A stretch of 64,000 nt of DNA from Flaviflexus equikiangi. Lineage in GTDB: Bacteria > Actinomycetota > Actinomycetes > Actinomycetales > Actinomycetaceae. Shown here one piece after another: positions 27,592-36,124 of this stretch; position 1 is the stretch's first letter; each line of letters begins with the position of its first letter. The position numbers were made by a program, and so were the translations under genes. The stretch spans positions 1,860,001 to 1,924,000 of the forward strand of contig NZ_CP059676.1 of NCBI RefSeq assembly GCF_014069875.1, given 5' to 3'. The notes under the pieces were generated by a model that was not told where the DNA came from, made no database searches, and worked only from the letters and a program-made list of their open reading frames with translations.

Positions 27592-28514
27592 GCTACCGGC
27601 AGGCCGTTCCGTTCGAGGATGGCGGCGATCGTGTCGACCTCGGCACCAGCAAGGGCGCGCACGGGTGCCGGCATCTCGTTCGTCGCGATGACTCCGAGGA
27701 GCGCGAGGGCTGTCTTGAAGGCGCCCACGCCCGCACCGAACCCGGTGAGTCCCTGAGCGGCTGTCACGATCGTCATGAGGTCGGCGAGACGATCCTGCTC
27801 TGCACGGACTGTCTCCCAATCTCCCGCCCGGTAGGCGTTCCACTGGCGCACGTATGCGGCCGGATCGATGTTCCCAAGCCCGGGGACTGCGCCATCGGCA
27901 CCGGACATGTAGGCGCCGTCGACGACGACCTCGTGGCCGGTCAGCAGGGCGAGCTTCTTCTCTGCCGTGCGGTTGGCGAGCGTGAGGAAACGGAACGACA
28001 CGTCGTCACCGGAGGAGTCCTTGACCCCTTGGATGACGCCGTCTGCTGCGAGACGGAGGAGCATGGCGGGCTGGAGCTTGACACCGTTCACGCAGACCGG
28101 GATGTCGTAGGCGTAGATCGGCAGATCGGTGGCGCGGCGGATCGCACGGAAGTGCTCCTCGACCTGATCGACGCCGCCGAGGGCATAGAACGGGGCGGTG
28201 GCGACGATGCCGTCGGCGCCGAGGCGCTCGGCGGCGGCAACATGCTCGAGGACGCGCGGCGTCTGCGTGTCGATGACGCCCGCGAGGACGGGGAGGCGCC
28301 CTGCCGCGATGCTGACGGCCGAGGCGAGGATCCGTTCGCGGTCCGCGTCCGTCGTGAAGGCCACTTCGCCGGATGATCCGAGGACGAACAGGCCGTGCAC
28401 GCCGGCGTCGATCATCCTCGTGATGTTGCGTTCATTCGATTCTTCGTCGAAGCGGCGCTCCGAGGTGAGCGGGGTGATGACGGGAGGGACGACTCCGTAA
28501 ATGGGGGACGACAT
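27588..28514 (-). CDS. nanA: N-acetylneuraminate lyase
   Basis: A 308-residue class I aldolase of the DHDPS/NAL superfamily that splits N-acetylneuraminate into ManNAc and pyruvate. The Schiff-base lysine is Lys165 in QGVKDSSGD, the catalytic tyrosine is Tyr136 in IYAYDIP, and the carboxylate-binding loop is GSSGE at 46-50; these positions nearly coincide with those recalled for E. coli NanA. DapA would share the fold, but the nanK-nanE-nagB-nagA neighbours decide the function. It begins ten bases after the transporter ATPase gene. Confidence 0.93.
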   Translation of the reverse strand: MSSPIYGVVPPVITPLTSERRFDEESNERNITRMIDAGVHGLFVLGSSGEVAFTTDADRERILASAVSIAAGRLPVLAGVIDTQTPRVLEHVAAAERLGADGIVATAPFYALGGVDQVEEHFRAIRRATDLPIYAYDIPVCVNGVKLQPAMLLRLAADGVIQGVKDSSGDDVSFRFLTLANRTAEKKLALLTGHEVVVDGAYMSGADGAVPGLGNIDPAAYVRQWNAYRAGDWETVRAEQDRLADLMTIVTAAQGLTGFGAGVGAFKTALALLGVIATNEMPAPVRALAGAEVDTIAAILERNGLPVA

Positions 28515-28524
28515 TGATCTTTCC

Positions 28525-29321
<797 letters not shown>

Positions 29322-29325
<4 letters not shown>

Positions 29326-31439
29326 TTCTCCTCCTCCTTGCCGAGCTCGGAGCGAAGCTCATCGTCAGTTCCAAGGGCGGCTGGGCGCATGGCCTGCTCC
29401 GCCAACATTGACTCATCCACGGGTTCGTGGACGTCGTCCCGGTCGAGGACCGCGACAAACGCCGATTCTGGCAGCGCCGCGTAATAGTGGTCCGTTCCCG
29501 GGACCTGCCTGCGCTCCGGTTTCGTCGTCAGACCGATCGTGGGATGGGAGGACCTGGGCGCGAACCTGTCGCCGGACGGGAAGTCCTTCGGTGAGGGAAC
29601 CGTGCCGGGCACCTGGTGGAGGCGTCCCTTGCCTGCCTCGATCGAGAGCACCGAGCCGAGGAGGCCGCGAGTGTACTCGTGGATCGGGTTGGTGAGGAGC
29701 TCACGAGTGGAGGCCTGTTCGACGACCTGTCCGGCGTACATGACGGTGATCGAGTGGGCGACCTCGGCGACCAGCGCAAGGTCGTGGGAGACGAACACCA
29801 TCGCGAAGCCCAGCTTCTCGCGCAGCTCGTTGAGCAGCTCGATGACCTGCTTCTGGACGGTGACATCCAGTGCCGTTGTCGGTTCGTCGGCGATGATGAG
29901 CTTGGGATCCCTGGTGAGTGCCATGGCGATGAGGACGCGCTGGCGCTGACCTCCGGACAGCTCGTGCGGGTAGGACTCGAGGGTCCTCTTCGGGTCGAGG
30001 CCCACGAGGGTCAGGAGATCCTCAGCCGTACGAGTGCCGCCGCGCTTGGTCATCTGCTTCATCTGGGAGGAGATGAGCATGGCGGGGTTGAGGGACGAGA
30101 GCGCATCCTGGTAGATCATGGCCAGTTCGTGGCCGAGCAGGCTCTGTCGCTCCCGCGCCGGCATCGTCAACAGGTCTTGGCCTTCGTAGAGGACCTCCCC
30201 CGACAGTTCGGCACGCGGGTCGAGAAGACCCATGATCGCGAGCGCGGTGATCGACTTGCCGCAGCCAGATTCGCCCACGAGACCCATGGTCTCGCCGGGG
30301 AAGACTGTGAAGCTGACGTTGTCGACGACGTTGACATCGCCGTGTCGCGGGAACTTGATCGAGAGATTGCGAACCTCGAGGAGCGGAGTCCCGGTTCCCT
30401 GCTTGATGAACCTGTCGGTCCGGGCGAGTTCGATCTCCCGCAGGGCGTCCAGGCGGGCCTGGAGGGATTCGCGCTGTGCCTCGTAGGCGACGACCGGGTC
30501 GATGAGGAGGCGGTCTGCTTCGCGCTCGACGTCGTCGCGCGGCTTGTCCGCGACTGTGCTCTTCGGGGCTGCGACCATGGCGTCGGTGATTCCCTCGGAG
30601 AGGATGTTGAGGCAGAGGACGGTCAGCATGATGGCGATGCCGGGGAAGAGCGCCTGCCACCATTCTCCGCGGAGAACACCGGGCTGGGCGGCCGAGAGGA
30701 CGTTGCCCCACGTGGGCACCATCGTCTCCTGCAGGCCGGCGCCGATGAAGGTGAGGGATGCTTCGAGGATGATCGCGTCTGCGACGAGGACGGTCGCGAA
30801 CACGAGGACCGGGGCAGCGGTGTTGCGGAGCACGTGCCGGATAAGGATCCAGGGGGCGCGAGCGCCGGACACGACGACCGCGTTGACGTAGTCCTCACCG
30901 TAGGCGCTCATGACATTGGCGCGCACGATACGGGTGAGCTGGGGCGTGTAGACGAATGCGATCGCCAGGATGATGACGGTGATGAGGCGTTCGGGGCGCG
31001 ACGGATCCTGGAAGACGACGACCGTCGTGGCAACGAGGGCGATGCCGGGGATCGACATGATGACGTCCATGACACGCATGATCACTTCGGAGAGCGAACG
31101 GCGGACCACGGCGGCGATGGAGCCGATGATGGCGCCGGCGACGAGTGCGATCAGCGTCGAGATGAGGCCGACCATGAGAGAGGCGCGTCCACCGTAGAGA
31201 ATGCGGGACAGGACGTCTCGTCCGACGTGGTCGGTGCCGAAGAGGTGCTCGGAGTTCGGCGGTGTGCCGCGCAGGAACACTTCCTCGGGCGGGTATGGGG
31301 CGAGGAACGGTGCGAGCAGGGCGCTGAGGCCCACGAGGATGAGGACGATGACGGCGATCCGCGATCCCCATCCCATCCGGCTGAATCCCTTGAGTCGGAT
31401 TCCCGGTTGAGAAAGCTTGGTCGTGAGTTTGTTACGCAT
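29322..31439 (-). CDS. Fused ABC transporter permease and ATP-binding protein (DppC-DppD type)
   Basis: A 705-residue fusion. Residues ~20-290 are a DppC-type permease (extracellular EVFLRGTPPNSEHLFGTDHVGRD loop region, EAA-loop VVVSGARAPWILIRHVL); ~290-355 are a charged helical linker; ~355-640 are an ATPase with GLVGESGCGKSITALA, LSGGQRQRVLIAMAL and IIADEPTTALD; the last ~65 residues are an acidic tail of unknown use. Such fusions are known for dipeptide-family importers in actinobacteria and for sialic-acid Sat systems. One fused polypeptide implies a fixed 1:1 permease-ATPase stoichiometry. Starts two bases past dppB's stop. Confidence 0.92.
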
Positions 31440-31441
31440 CT

Positions 31442-32392
31442 TTACACCGCCCTGATCCGGGGATTGATGAGGACATAGAGGAGGTCAACGACGATGTTGA
31501 CGATGATGAAGGCAACGGCGACGACGAGTGTCGCACCCTGGACGACCGTCACCCAGTTGTTGGTGATCCCGTCGACGAGGACGCGGCCCATGCCGTGGAT
31601 GCCGAAGATGATCTCGATGACGACAGCGCCGCCCATGAGGTAGCCGACGCGCAGGCCCAGCACCGTGACGGGTGTGATGAGGGCGTTGCGGAGCACGTTG
31701 CGGCCGACGACGACGGGCTTGGGGATGCCGGCGCCGAGAGCGGTGCGAACGTAGTCGCGGTCGAGTTCTTCCACCATCGAGGTGCGCACGACGCGTGTCA
31801 TCTGGCCGATCACGGGCACGGCGAGTGCGAGGGCCGGTAGGAGCATGCGCATGAACCAGCCGCTGGGATCCTCCGTGAAGGCAGGCAGCGGGCCGGAGAC
31901 CGGCAGGGTGCCGAGGAAGATGAGGACGAGCATGATGGCGAGCCAGAAGGAGGGCGTCGCGAGGCAGGCAACGGAGATGACGCGGATGACCTGGTCGGGC
32001 CAGCGGTCACGGTAGAGAGCGGCGAGGACGCCGAGCGGGAAGGCGACGACGACGGCGAGGATCAGGCCGAAGAATGTCAGGCCGAGGGTGATGGGGAGTG
32101 CTGTAAAGACCTTGTCAGAGACCGTGTTAGCACCGCCGACGCCGTAGGTCCCCAGGTCGCCCTGGAGCATGTTCCAAATGTAGTTTCCGTACTGGACGAT
32201 CAGCGGGTCGTAGAGACCATTCTGCTGACGGAAGTTCTCGAGCTGCTCCGGGGTCGCGTTCTCACCCATGGCCACGTAGGCGGGGTCGATCGGGGAGAGC
32301 GACATGATGAGGAAGACGAGGAGGGTAACGCCCAGAACCATGAGGGGAAGGGCAACGAGCCTTCGACCTATTAGCCTTAGTAAGTTGTTCAC
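31442..32392 (-). CDS. ABC transporter permease (DppB/SatB-like)
   Basis: A 316-residue integral membrane permease with six predicted helices. The N-terminal RLIGRRLVALPLMVLGVTLL, the periplasmic segment LSPIDPAYVAMGENATPEQ, and the EAA loop VRTALGAGIPKPVVVGRNVLR match the DppB family. It forms the channel together with the permease half of the next gene, two bases downstream. The SBP gene lies 98 bases upstream, with a strong hairpin between them that may lower its expression relative to the binding protein. Confidence 0.92.
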   Translation of the reverse strand: MNNLLRLIGRRLVALPLMVLGVTLLVFLIMSLSPIDPAYVAMGENATPEQLENFRQQNGLYDPLIVQYGNYIWNMLQGDLGTYGVGGANTVSDKVFTALPITLGLTFFGLILAVVVAFPLGVLAALYRDRWPDQVIRVISVACLATPSFWLAIMLVLIFLGTLPVSGPLPAFTEDPSGWFMRMLLPALALAVPVIGQMTRVVRTSMVEELDRDYVRTALGAGIPKPVVVGRNVLRNALITPVTVLGLRVGYLMGGAVVIEIIFGIHGMGRVLVDGITNNWVTVVQGATLVVAVAFIIVNIVVDLLYVLINPRIRAV

Positions 32393-32421
32393 GACATTGT
32401 GCCTTTACAGTCTGGATGCAC

Positions 32422-32467
32422 GAGAAAGGAGGGGTGATCAGCGGGGGCTGACTCACCCCTCCTTCTC
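32422..32467 (-). terminator. Intra-operon hairpin between the binding-protein and permease genes
   Basis: A stem of twelve perfect pairs (AAGGAGGGGTGA / TCACCCCTCCTT) extended at the loop end by TCAGC / GCTGA lies 24 bases after the lipoprotein stop. No U-run follows on the minus strand. In many ABC operons such a structure acts as a partial terminator or 3' stabiliser that keeps the binding protein in excess. Confidence 0.7.
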
Positions 32468-32490
32468 ATTAGGGAAGCTGGTCGCTTCGG

Positions 32491-34068
32491 TTACTTGGTG
32501 GTGACGCCGATGAGGGACAGACCGGTGGTCGCGATCGGGGTCACGTTGGCCAGCTCATCGCCGTTGTAGGCGGTGATCATGGTGCGGTGGAACAGCGGGT
32601 AGATCGGAACCTCGCGGGACAGGAGGTCCTGAGCTTCGTTCCACTTTTCCTGCTGCTCGTCGCCATCGAGAGTGACGGCTTCCGAGATGATGGCCTGCAG
32701 CTCGCCGAATGCCTCGGGGTCAGACTCCTGCCAGAAGGAACGCTTCTGGGTCCAGATGTTGTCGCCGTACCACCAGTTCATGAGGAGGGCCGGGTCCTGT
32801 CCGAAGACCGAGGGGTCGCCGGGAGCAAGGGCAACATCGAAGGTCGGGTCATCGACGTCGAGGTTGTTCGAGTAGAGGGATGCGGATGCTTCGGCCTGGA
32901 CGCTGACGGTGATGCCGACAGCTTCGAGGTCGGTGCGGATCTGGGGCGAGAGGCCCTCGATCCAGGGGTGGTCGGTGGTGAGAAGTGTGATGGAGAGGTT
33001 CTCAGCACCGGCTTCGGCGAGGAGTTCCTTCGCCTTCTCCGGGTCGTAGTCGAACTGAACTTCAGCTTCGTTGTAGTTCGGGTGCGTCTCGGGGAGGAAT
33101 GCCGAGGATGCAACGGCCTCGCCGGACATGGCGTTGGCGACAAGCTTCTCGGTGTCGATGGCGTAGTGGAATGCCTGGCGGACGAGCGGGTTGTCGAACG
33201 GAGCCTTGGCGGTGTTGAAGAGGAGGAACGGAAGGCTGAAGCCCTGCTTGGACTCGACCGTGAGGCCTGCACCCTCGAGGAGCGAGACGTTCTCGGCGGG
33301 GACGTTCTCCATGACCTGGATGGTGCCGTCCTGCGCAGCGGTCGTACGAGCGGTGTCATCCTTGATGATCGACCAGCGGAGCGTCTCGGCGCCTGCCGGG
33401 TAGTCACCGTTGTAGTACTCGTTCGGAACTGCCGTGATCTCGGTGTCCGAGATGCTCTCGTAAGCCCAGGGGCCGGAGCCGATCGGCTTCGCGGTCAGCT
33501 CGTCGTCCGTGGCCGAGGCGGGGACGATCTTCACGACTGCGAGGCGCTCCTTGAGGAGCGAGAAGGGCTGCGTGAGGTTGATGGTGACGGTCGTGTCATC
33601 CTTTGCCTCGACGCTGTCGATGAAGTCGAGCATCGACACGTAGATGTTGCCCTCTGCCATGGCGCGGTCGAAGGAGGTCACGACGTCTTCGGAGGTGATC
33701 TCGGTGCCATCGGAGAACTTGGCGTCCTCGCGGAGGGAAACCTCGTAGACGGTGTCAGAAATCTGAACCGGCTCATCCTCTGCCGCGAGTGCGGAGTAGA
33801 CGGTGTAGTCCTCCATGTGGAACTCGTAGAGTCCCTCGACGACATGCCAGTTCGTACCCATCGCCAGAGCCGATGTGGTGTTAGACGGGTGGTAGTTGGT
33901 GGTTTCGTAGGCTACGCCGACGGTAATTTCTCCCGTGCCGGCAGTAGATTCTGCACCTGTGGTCGCGTCGTCCGTAGGATCGTCGCTCCCTCCGCCTCCA
34001 CAGGCGGTAAGACCAAGAGCCAAGGCTGCGGTCAGGGCAACGAGGCGCTTGCCGCGTGTGCGTTTCAT
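32491..34068 (-). CDS. Extracellular solute-binding lipoprotein, family 5 (probable sialic-acid binding protein)
   Basis: A 525-residue lipoprotein. The signal peptide RLVALTAALALGLTAC ends in a lipobox with Cys23, followed by a Gly/Ser/Asp/Thr-rich tether. The mature region has the family 5 (Dpp/Opp) signature, including YEVSLREDAKFSDGTEITSE near residue 110 and YGDNIWTQKRSFWQESDPE near the C-terminus. It should capture the substrate outside the membrane and deliver it to the permeases. As first gene of the operon it is controlled by the promoter at 34127-34155 and the palindrome beside it. Sialic acid as ligand is inferred from the downstream nan/nag genes. Confidence 0.92.
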   Translation of the reverse strand: MKRTRGKRLVALTAALALGLTACGGGGSDDPTDDATTGAESTAGTGEITVGVAYETTNYHPSNTTSALAMGTNWHVVEGLYEFHMEDYTVYSALAAEDEPVQISDTVYEVSLREDAKFSDGTEITSEDVVTSFDRAMAEGNIYVSMLDFIDSVEAKDDTTVTINLTQPFSLLKERLAVVKIVPASATDDELTAKPIGSGPWAYESISDTEITAVPNEYYNGDYPAGAETLRWSIIKDDTARTTAAQDGTIQVMENVPAENVSLLEGAGLTVESKQGFSLPFLLFNTAKAPFDNPLVRQAFHYAIDTEKLVANAMSGEAVASSAFLPETHPNYNEAEVQFDYDPEKAKELLAEAGAENLSITLLTTDHPWIEGLSPQIRTDLEAVGITVSVQAEASASLYSNNLDVDDPTFDVALAPGDPSVFGQDPALLMNWWYGDNIWTQKRSFWQESDPEAFGELQAIISEAVTLDGDEQQEKWNEAQDLLSREVPIYPLFHRTMITAYNGDELANVTPIATTGLSLIGVTTK

Positions 34069-34095
34069 AGCTAATTCCTCTCCGTTGAGAATTCG

Positions 34096-34119
34096 TCAGA
34101 TGTCTGTTCAGCTATCTGA
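34096..34119. promoter_or_regulatory. 24-base imperfect palindrome, candidate operator of the transporter/nan operon
   Basis: TCAGAT and ATCTGA form the outer arms, with an inner CTG/CAG pair, giving nine of twelve complementary positions. It begins at the expected transcription start of the operon, an ideal place for a repressor. The adjacent GntR/FCD protein is the obvious candidate ligand-responsive regulator. Confidence 0.55.
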
Positions 34120-34126
34120 TGTTGCT

Positions 34127-34155
34127 AACGTACGTCCTACGCAGGAATATTTCAA
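34127..34155 (-). promoter_or_regulatory. Predicted promoter of the sialic-acid operon
   Basis: On the minus strand TTGAAA (34155-34150) and TACGTT (34132-34127) are separated by 17 bases. The expected start is near 34120, about 50 bases before the lipoprotein ATG. Confidence 0.5.
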
Positions 34156-34258
34156 GCCGTTTCGCCAATCTCGCCGGACATAAACCCCGATTCGGACGGT
34201 CCCGGCATGCATTTCAACCCCTCGGCACGAGCAATATTCGGCGACTTTCCGCCAACTA

Positions 34259-34287
34259 CTGCCAAGTCGCGAGAAATAGCCTACGAT
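34259..34287 (+). promoter_or_regulatory. Predicted promoter toward the GntR regulator
   Basis: CTGCCA (34259-34264) and TACGAT (34282-34287) are 17 bases apart, giving a start near 34294. Each hexamer matches four of six consensus bases. Confidence 0.4.
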
Positions 34288-34304
34288 AACATCAGTTGTC
34301 TTAT
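34286..34304. promoter_or_regulatory. Second imperfect palindrome at the regulator promoter
   Basis: ATAA...TTAT arms surround a 19-base imperfect palindrome that overlaps the predicted start for the regulator transcript. It shares the eight-base word CTGATGTT (here on the minus strand) with 34116-34123 beside the first palindrome, suggesting that one protein reads both sites. Confidence 0.4.
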
Positions 34305-34329
34305 GAATTACCGAAGGGGGTGACGCAGG

Positions 34330-34728
34330 ATGAGCATTGAAGCCGCGCTGGCGACACTAAGTGGAAGCTCTGTTGTTGAGTATGTCACCGATGGTGGGGC
34401 CTTGCTCGACGAACGGACGGCTCCCACCTCCGCTGCGGCCCTTTTGCGGGGAAGAGCTGAGGCGACCAGGGCCGTCGACAACGACTCTGTCCCCTCCTCG
34501 CGCCACAGGTCGCGGCTCATGCGCAGGCCTGTCGTCTGTGGAGTAAACCGCGCACCGCTCTCCCCCTCCGAACTCCCTGTCGAACGGACAGCGAGACGCT
34601 CCGTCCAGTCACCGGCGCAAGGCGTTGCCATGCACGGCGCTGGGCCACCAGGACTTGCCGCTATTCACCAACCCGTCAGCATAGGCGCTGACATTGAGGC
34701 GGGAGCCTCCTCCCGCACCGGTCACTAA
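34330..34728 (+). CDS. Doubtful 132-residue open frame in the regulator leader
   Basis: An ATG with a well-placed AAGGGGG ribosome binding site opens a frame of 132 codons ending just before the GntR gene. The N-terminus (MSIEAALATLSGSSVVEYV) looks protein-like, but the rest is Arg/Ser/Pro-rich without a fold I recognise, and third-position GC is lower than in neighbouring genes. It may be a small lineage-specific protein, a decayed gene, or non-coding leader. The good ribosome binding site is the main argument for it. Confidence 0.3.
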   Translation: MSIEAALATLSGSSVVEYVTDGGALLDERTAPTSAAALLRGRAEATRAVDNDSVPSSRHRSRLMRRPVVCGVNRAPLSPSELPVERTARRSVQSPAQGVAMHGAGPPGLAAIHQPVSIGADIEAGASSRTGH

Positions 34729-34741
34729 CCAAGGTCACAAC

Positions 34742-35545
34742 ATGGTCACTCACATTTCTCCCTCCGACCGCTACGAGCGAGCATCGAAGCTTGCCCGCTT
34801 CACGACGGAACCGCGACGCGAAGGCCTCATCAACGTCTCCAGCCGCGCGGAAGAGACGATGGACATCATCGAGCAGTACATCATCCAGCGGGAGCTGAAG
34901 CCCGGCGACGCTCTGCCGACAGAGGCGCAGCTGTGCACGGATCTCGGCGTATCGCGCTCCTCGGTGCGCGAAGCCATCCGACAGCTGCAGGCTCTCGACA
35001 TCGTCGCAGTCCACCAGGGCAGAGGCACGTTCGTGTCCAACATGTCGCTGCGTCCGCTCGTCAAGTCCATGGTGATGAGGGCGTCCCTCGGCACCGACAG
35101 TTTCACGTCTCTGCGGGAGGTCGTCGCGATCCGACAGGTGCTCGATCTCGGCCTTGCCCGGATGATCGTGTCAGCCATGGCCGGGACGCACCACGACGAG
35201 CTCCACGAACTGACGGGTGCCATGGTCGAGAAGGCCGTCAAGCAGGAGGACTTCGCCGATGAGGACATCGCGTTCCACCGGGGGCTTCTCACGTCGGTCG
35301 GCAACCAGCTCGTCGAGCAGCTCACGAGCGCCATGTGGATCATCCATATGGCAGTCATCCCCGACCTGCCGGCCGGAGATCGGGATTCGATGGTCGAGAC
35401 CGCCCAAGCGCACAAGGCGATGCTCGATGCCGCCGAGGCGGGCGACGTCGAAGGGTACGAGCAGGCTGTCGATGCTCACTATGCTCCCCTTCTGCGGACG
35501 CTTGCCGATCTGCCGACAGATGAAGAATCGGGTTCTCAGGTTTAA
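34742..35545 (+). CDS. GntR/FCD-family regulator, likely controls the sialic-acid operon (NanR-like)
   Basis: A 267-residue FadR-subfamily transcription factor. The winged helix-turn-helix spans residues ~40-105 (ELKPGDALPTEAQLCTDLG, VSRSSVREAIRQLQALDIV, VHQGRGTFVSN), and the FCD effector domain fills the rest, with metal-type residues Asp/His in ADEDIAFHRGLL and the final HYAPLLRTL. It is divergent from the transporter-nan-nag operon, the usual position for its local regulator, so it probably binds sialic acid or ManNAc-6P. ATG at 34742 is preceded by AAGG; sixteen codons more are possible upstream. Confidence 0.88.
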   Translation: MVTHISPSDRYERASKLARFTTEPRREGLINVSSRAEETMDIIEQYIIQRELKPGDALPTEAQLCTDLGVSRSSVREAIRQLQALDIVAVHQGRGTFVSNMSLRPLVKSMVMRASLGTDSFTSLREVVAIRQVLDLGLARMIVSAMAGTHHDELHELTGAMVEKAVKQEDFADEDIAFHRGLLTSVGNQLVEQLTSAMWIIHMAVIPDLPAGDRDSMVETAQAHKAMLDAAEAGDVEGYEQAVDAHYAPLLRTLADLPTDEESGSQV

Positions 35546-35575
35546 ATTCGGGCCGGTCTGCTATTGAATGGATAC

Positions 35576-36124
35576 ATGAGTATCATCACAGGCCTTGCCC
35601 GCCCTCTCCTGGCAATACCGTTCATTACCTCCGGTGTCGACGCAGCCCGCCACCCTCAGGACCATGTCGAGGTGGTCGAAAGAGTCAACCCGACTCTGCA
35701 GAACCTCGGTGTCGGCCCCCTCTCCCCCGGCACGATCGTGATGGCGACCCGCGCGGTCGGAGGCGTCCGCATCGTCGCCGGTCTCTGCATGGCGCTCGGC
35801 AAGAAGCCCCGCGTCGCCGCATTGGCACTGACGTCGACCGAGATCGCTCTCGCCGCCGTCAAGAACCCCGTGTGGCTGAGCACCGGTGCTGAGCGCAAAC
35901 AGCACGTAGCCGGTCTCGTCTCGTCCGCTGGGCTGATCGGCGGAGCCCTCATGACCGTTGGGGATCGTCGCGGCAAGCCATCGCTCGGATGGCGGCTCGA
36001 GAACCATCGCGCCCACAAGGAGGACATGAGCATCCTCGCGGACCGCTATGAGGCGGAGCTGGAGGAGCAGAAGGCTAAACTGATGGAGAAGATCGCCAAG
36101 GCCAAGGAGAAGGCAAAGTCCTGA
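35576..36124 (+). CDS. DoxX-family membrane protein
   Basis: A 182-residue protein with about four hydrophobic segments: LARPLLAIPFITSGVDAAR at the N-terminus, a Gly/Val-rich segment near 60-80, and further ones to about residue 130. The C-terminal ~45 residues are a charged coiled-coil-like tail (AELEEQKAKLMEKIAKAKEK). DoxX proteins are poorly characterised; some mycobacterial members work with SodA/SseA in thiol-oxidative defence. ATG at 35576 is chosen over one four codons earlier. Its TGA stop overlaps the presumed CTG start of aroA. Confidence 0.85.
   Translation: MSIITGLARPLLAIPFITSGVDAARHPQDHVEVVERVNPTLQNLGVGPLSPGTIVMATRAVGGVRIVAGLCMALGKKPRVAALALTSTEIALAAVKNPVWLSTGAERKQHVAGLVSSAGLIGGALMTVGDRRGKPSLGWRLENHRAHKEDMSILADRYEAELEEQKAKLMEKIAKAKEKAKS

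Larger units (their letters stand above)
34069..34741. promoter_or_regulatory. Divergent control region of the sialic-acid island
   Basis: This 673-base region separates the lipoprotein gene from the GntR gene. It contains a predicted promoter in each direction, a palindrome at each predicted transcription start, and one doubtful open frame (34330-34728). The rest shows no recognisable gene, tRNA or repeat. Confidence 0.6.

Noticed and set aside
29616-31478. 620-codon open frame opposite the permease-ATPase fusion
   Set aside because: Low-complexity Asp/Glu/His translation, complementary to a well-supported ABC transporter gene.
32587-34074. 495-codon open frame opposite the binding lipoprotein
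   Set aside because: The lipoprotein has signal peptide, lipobox and family signature; the antisense frame has none.
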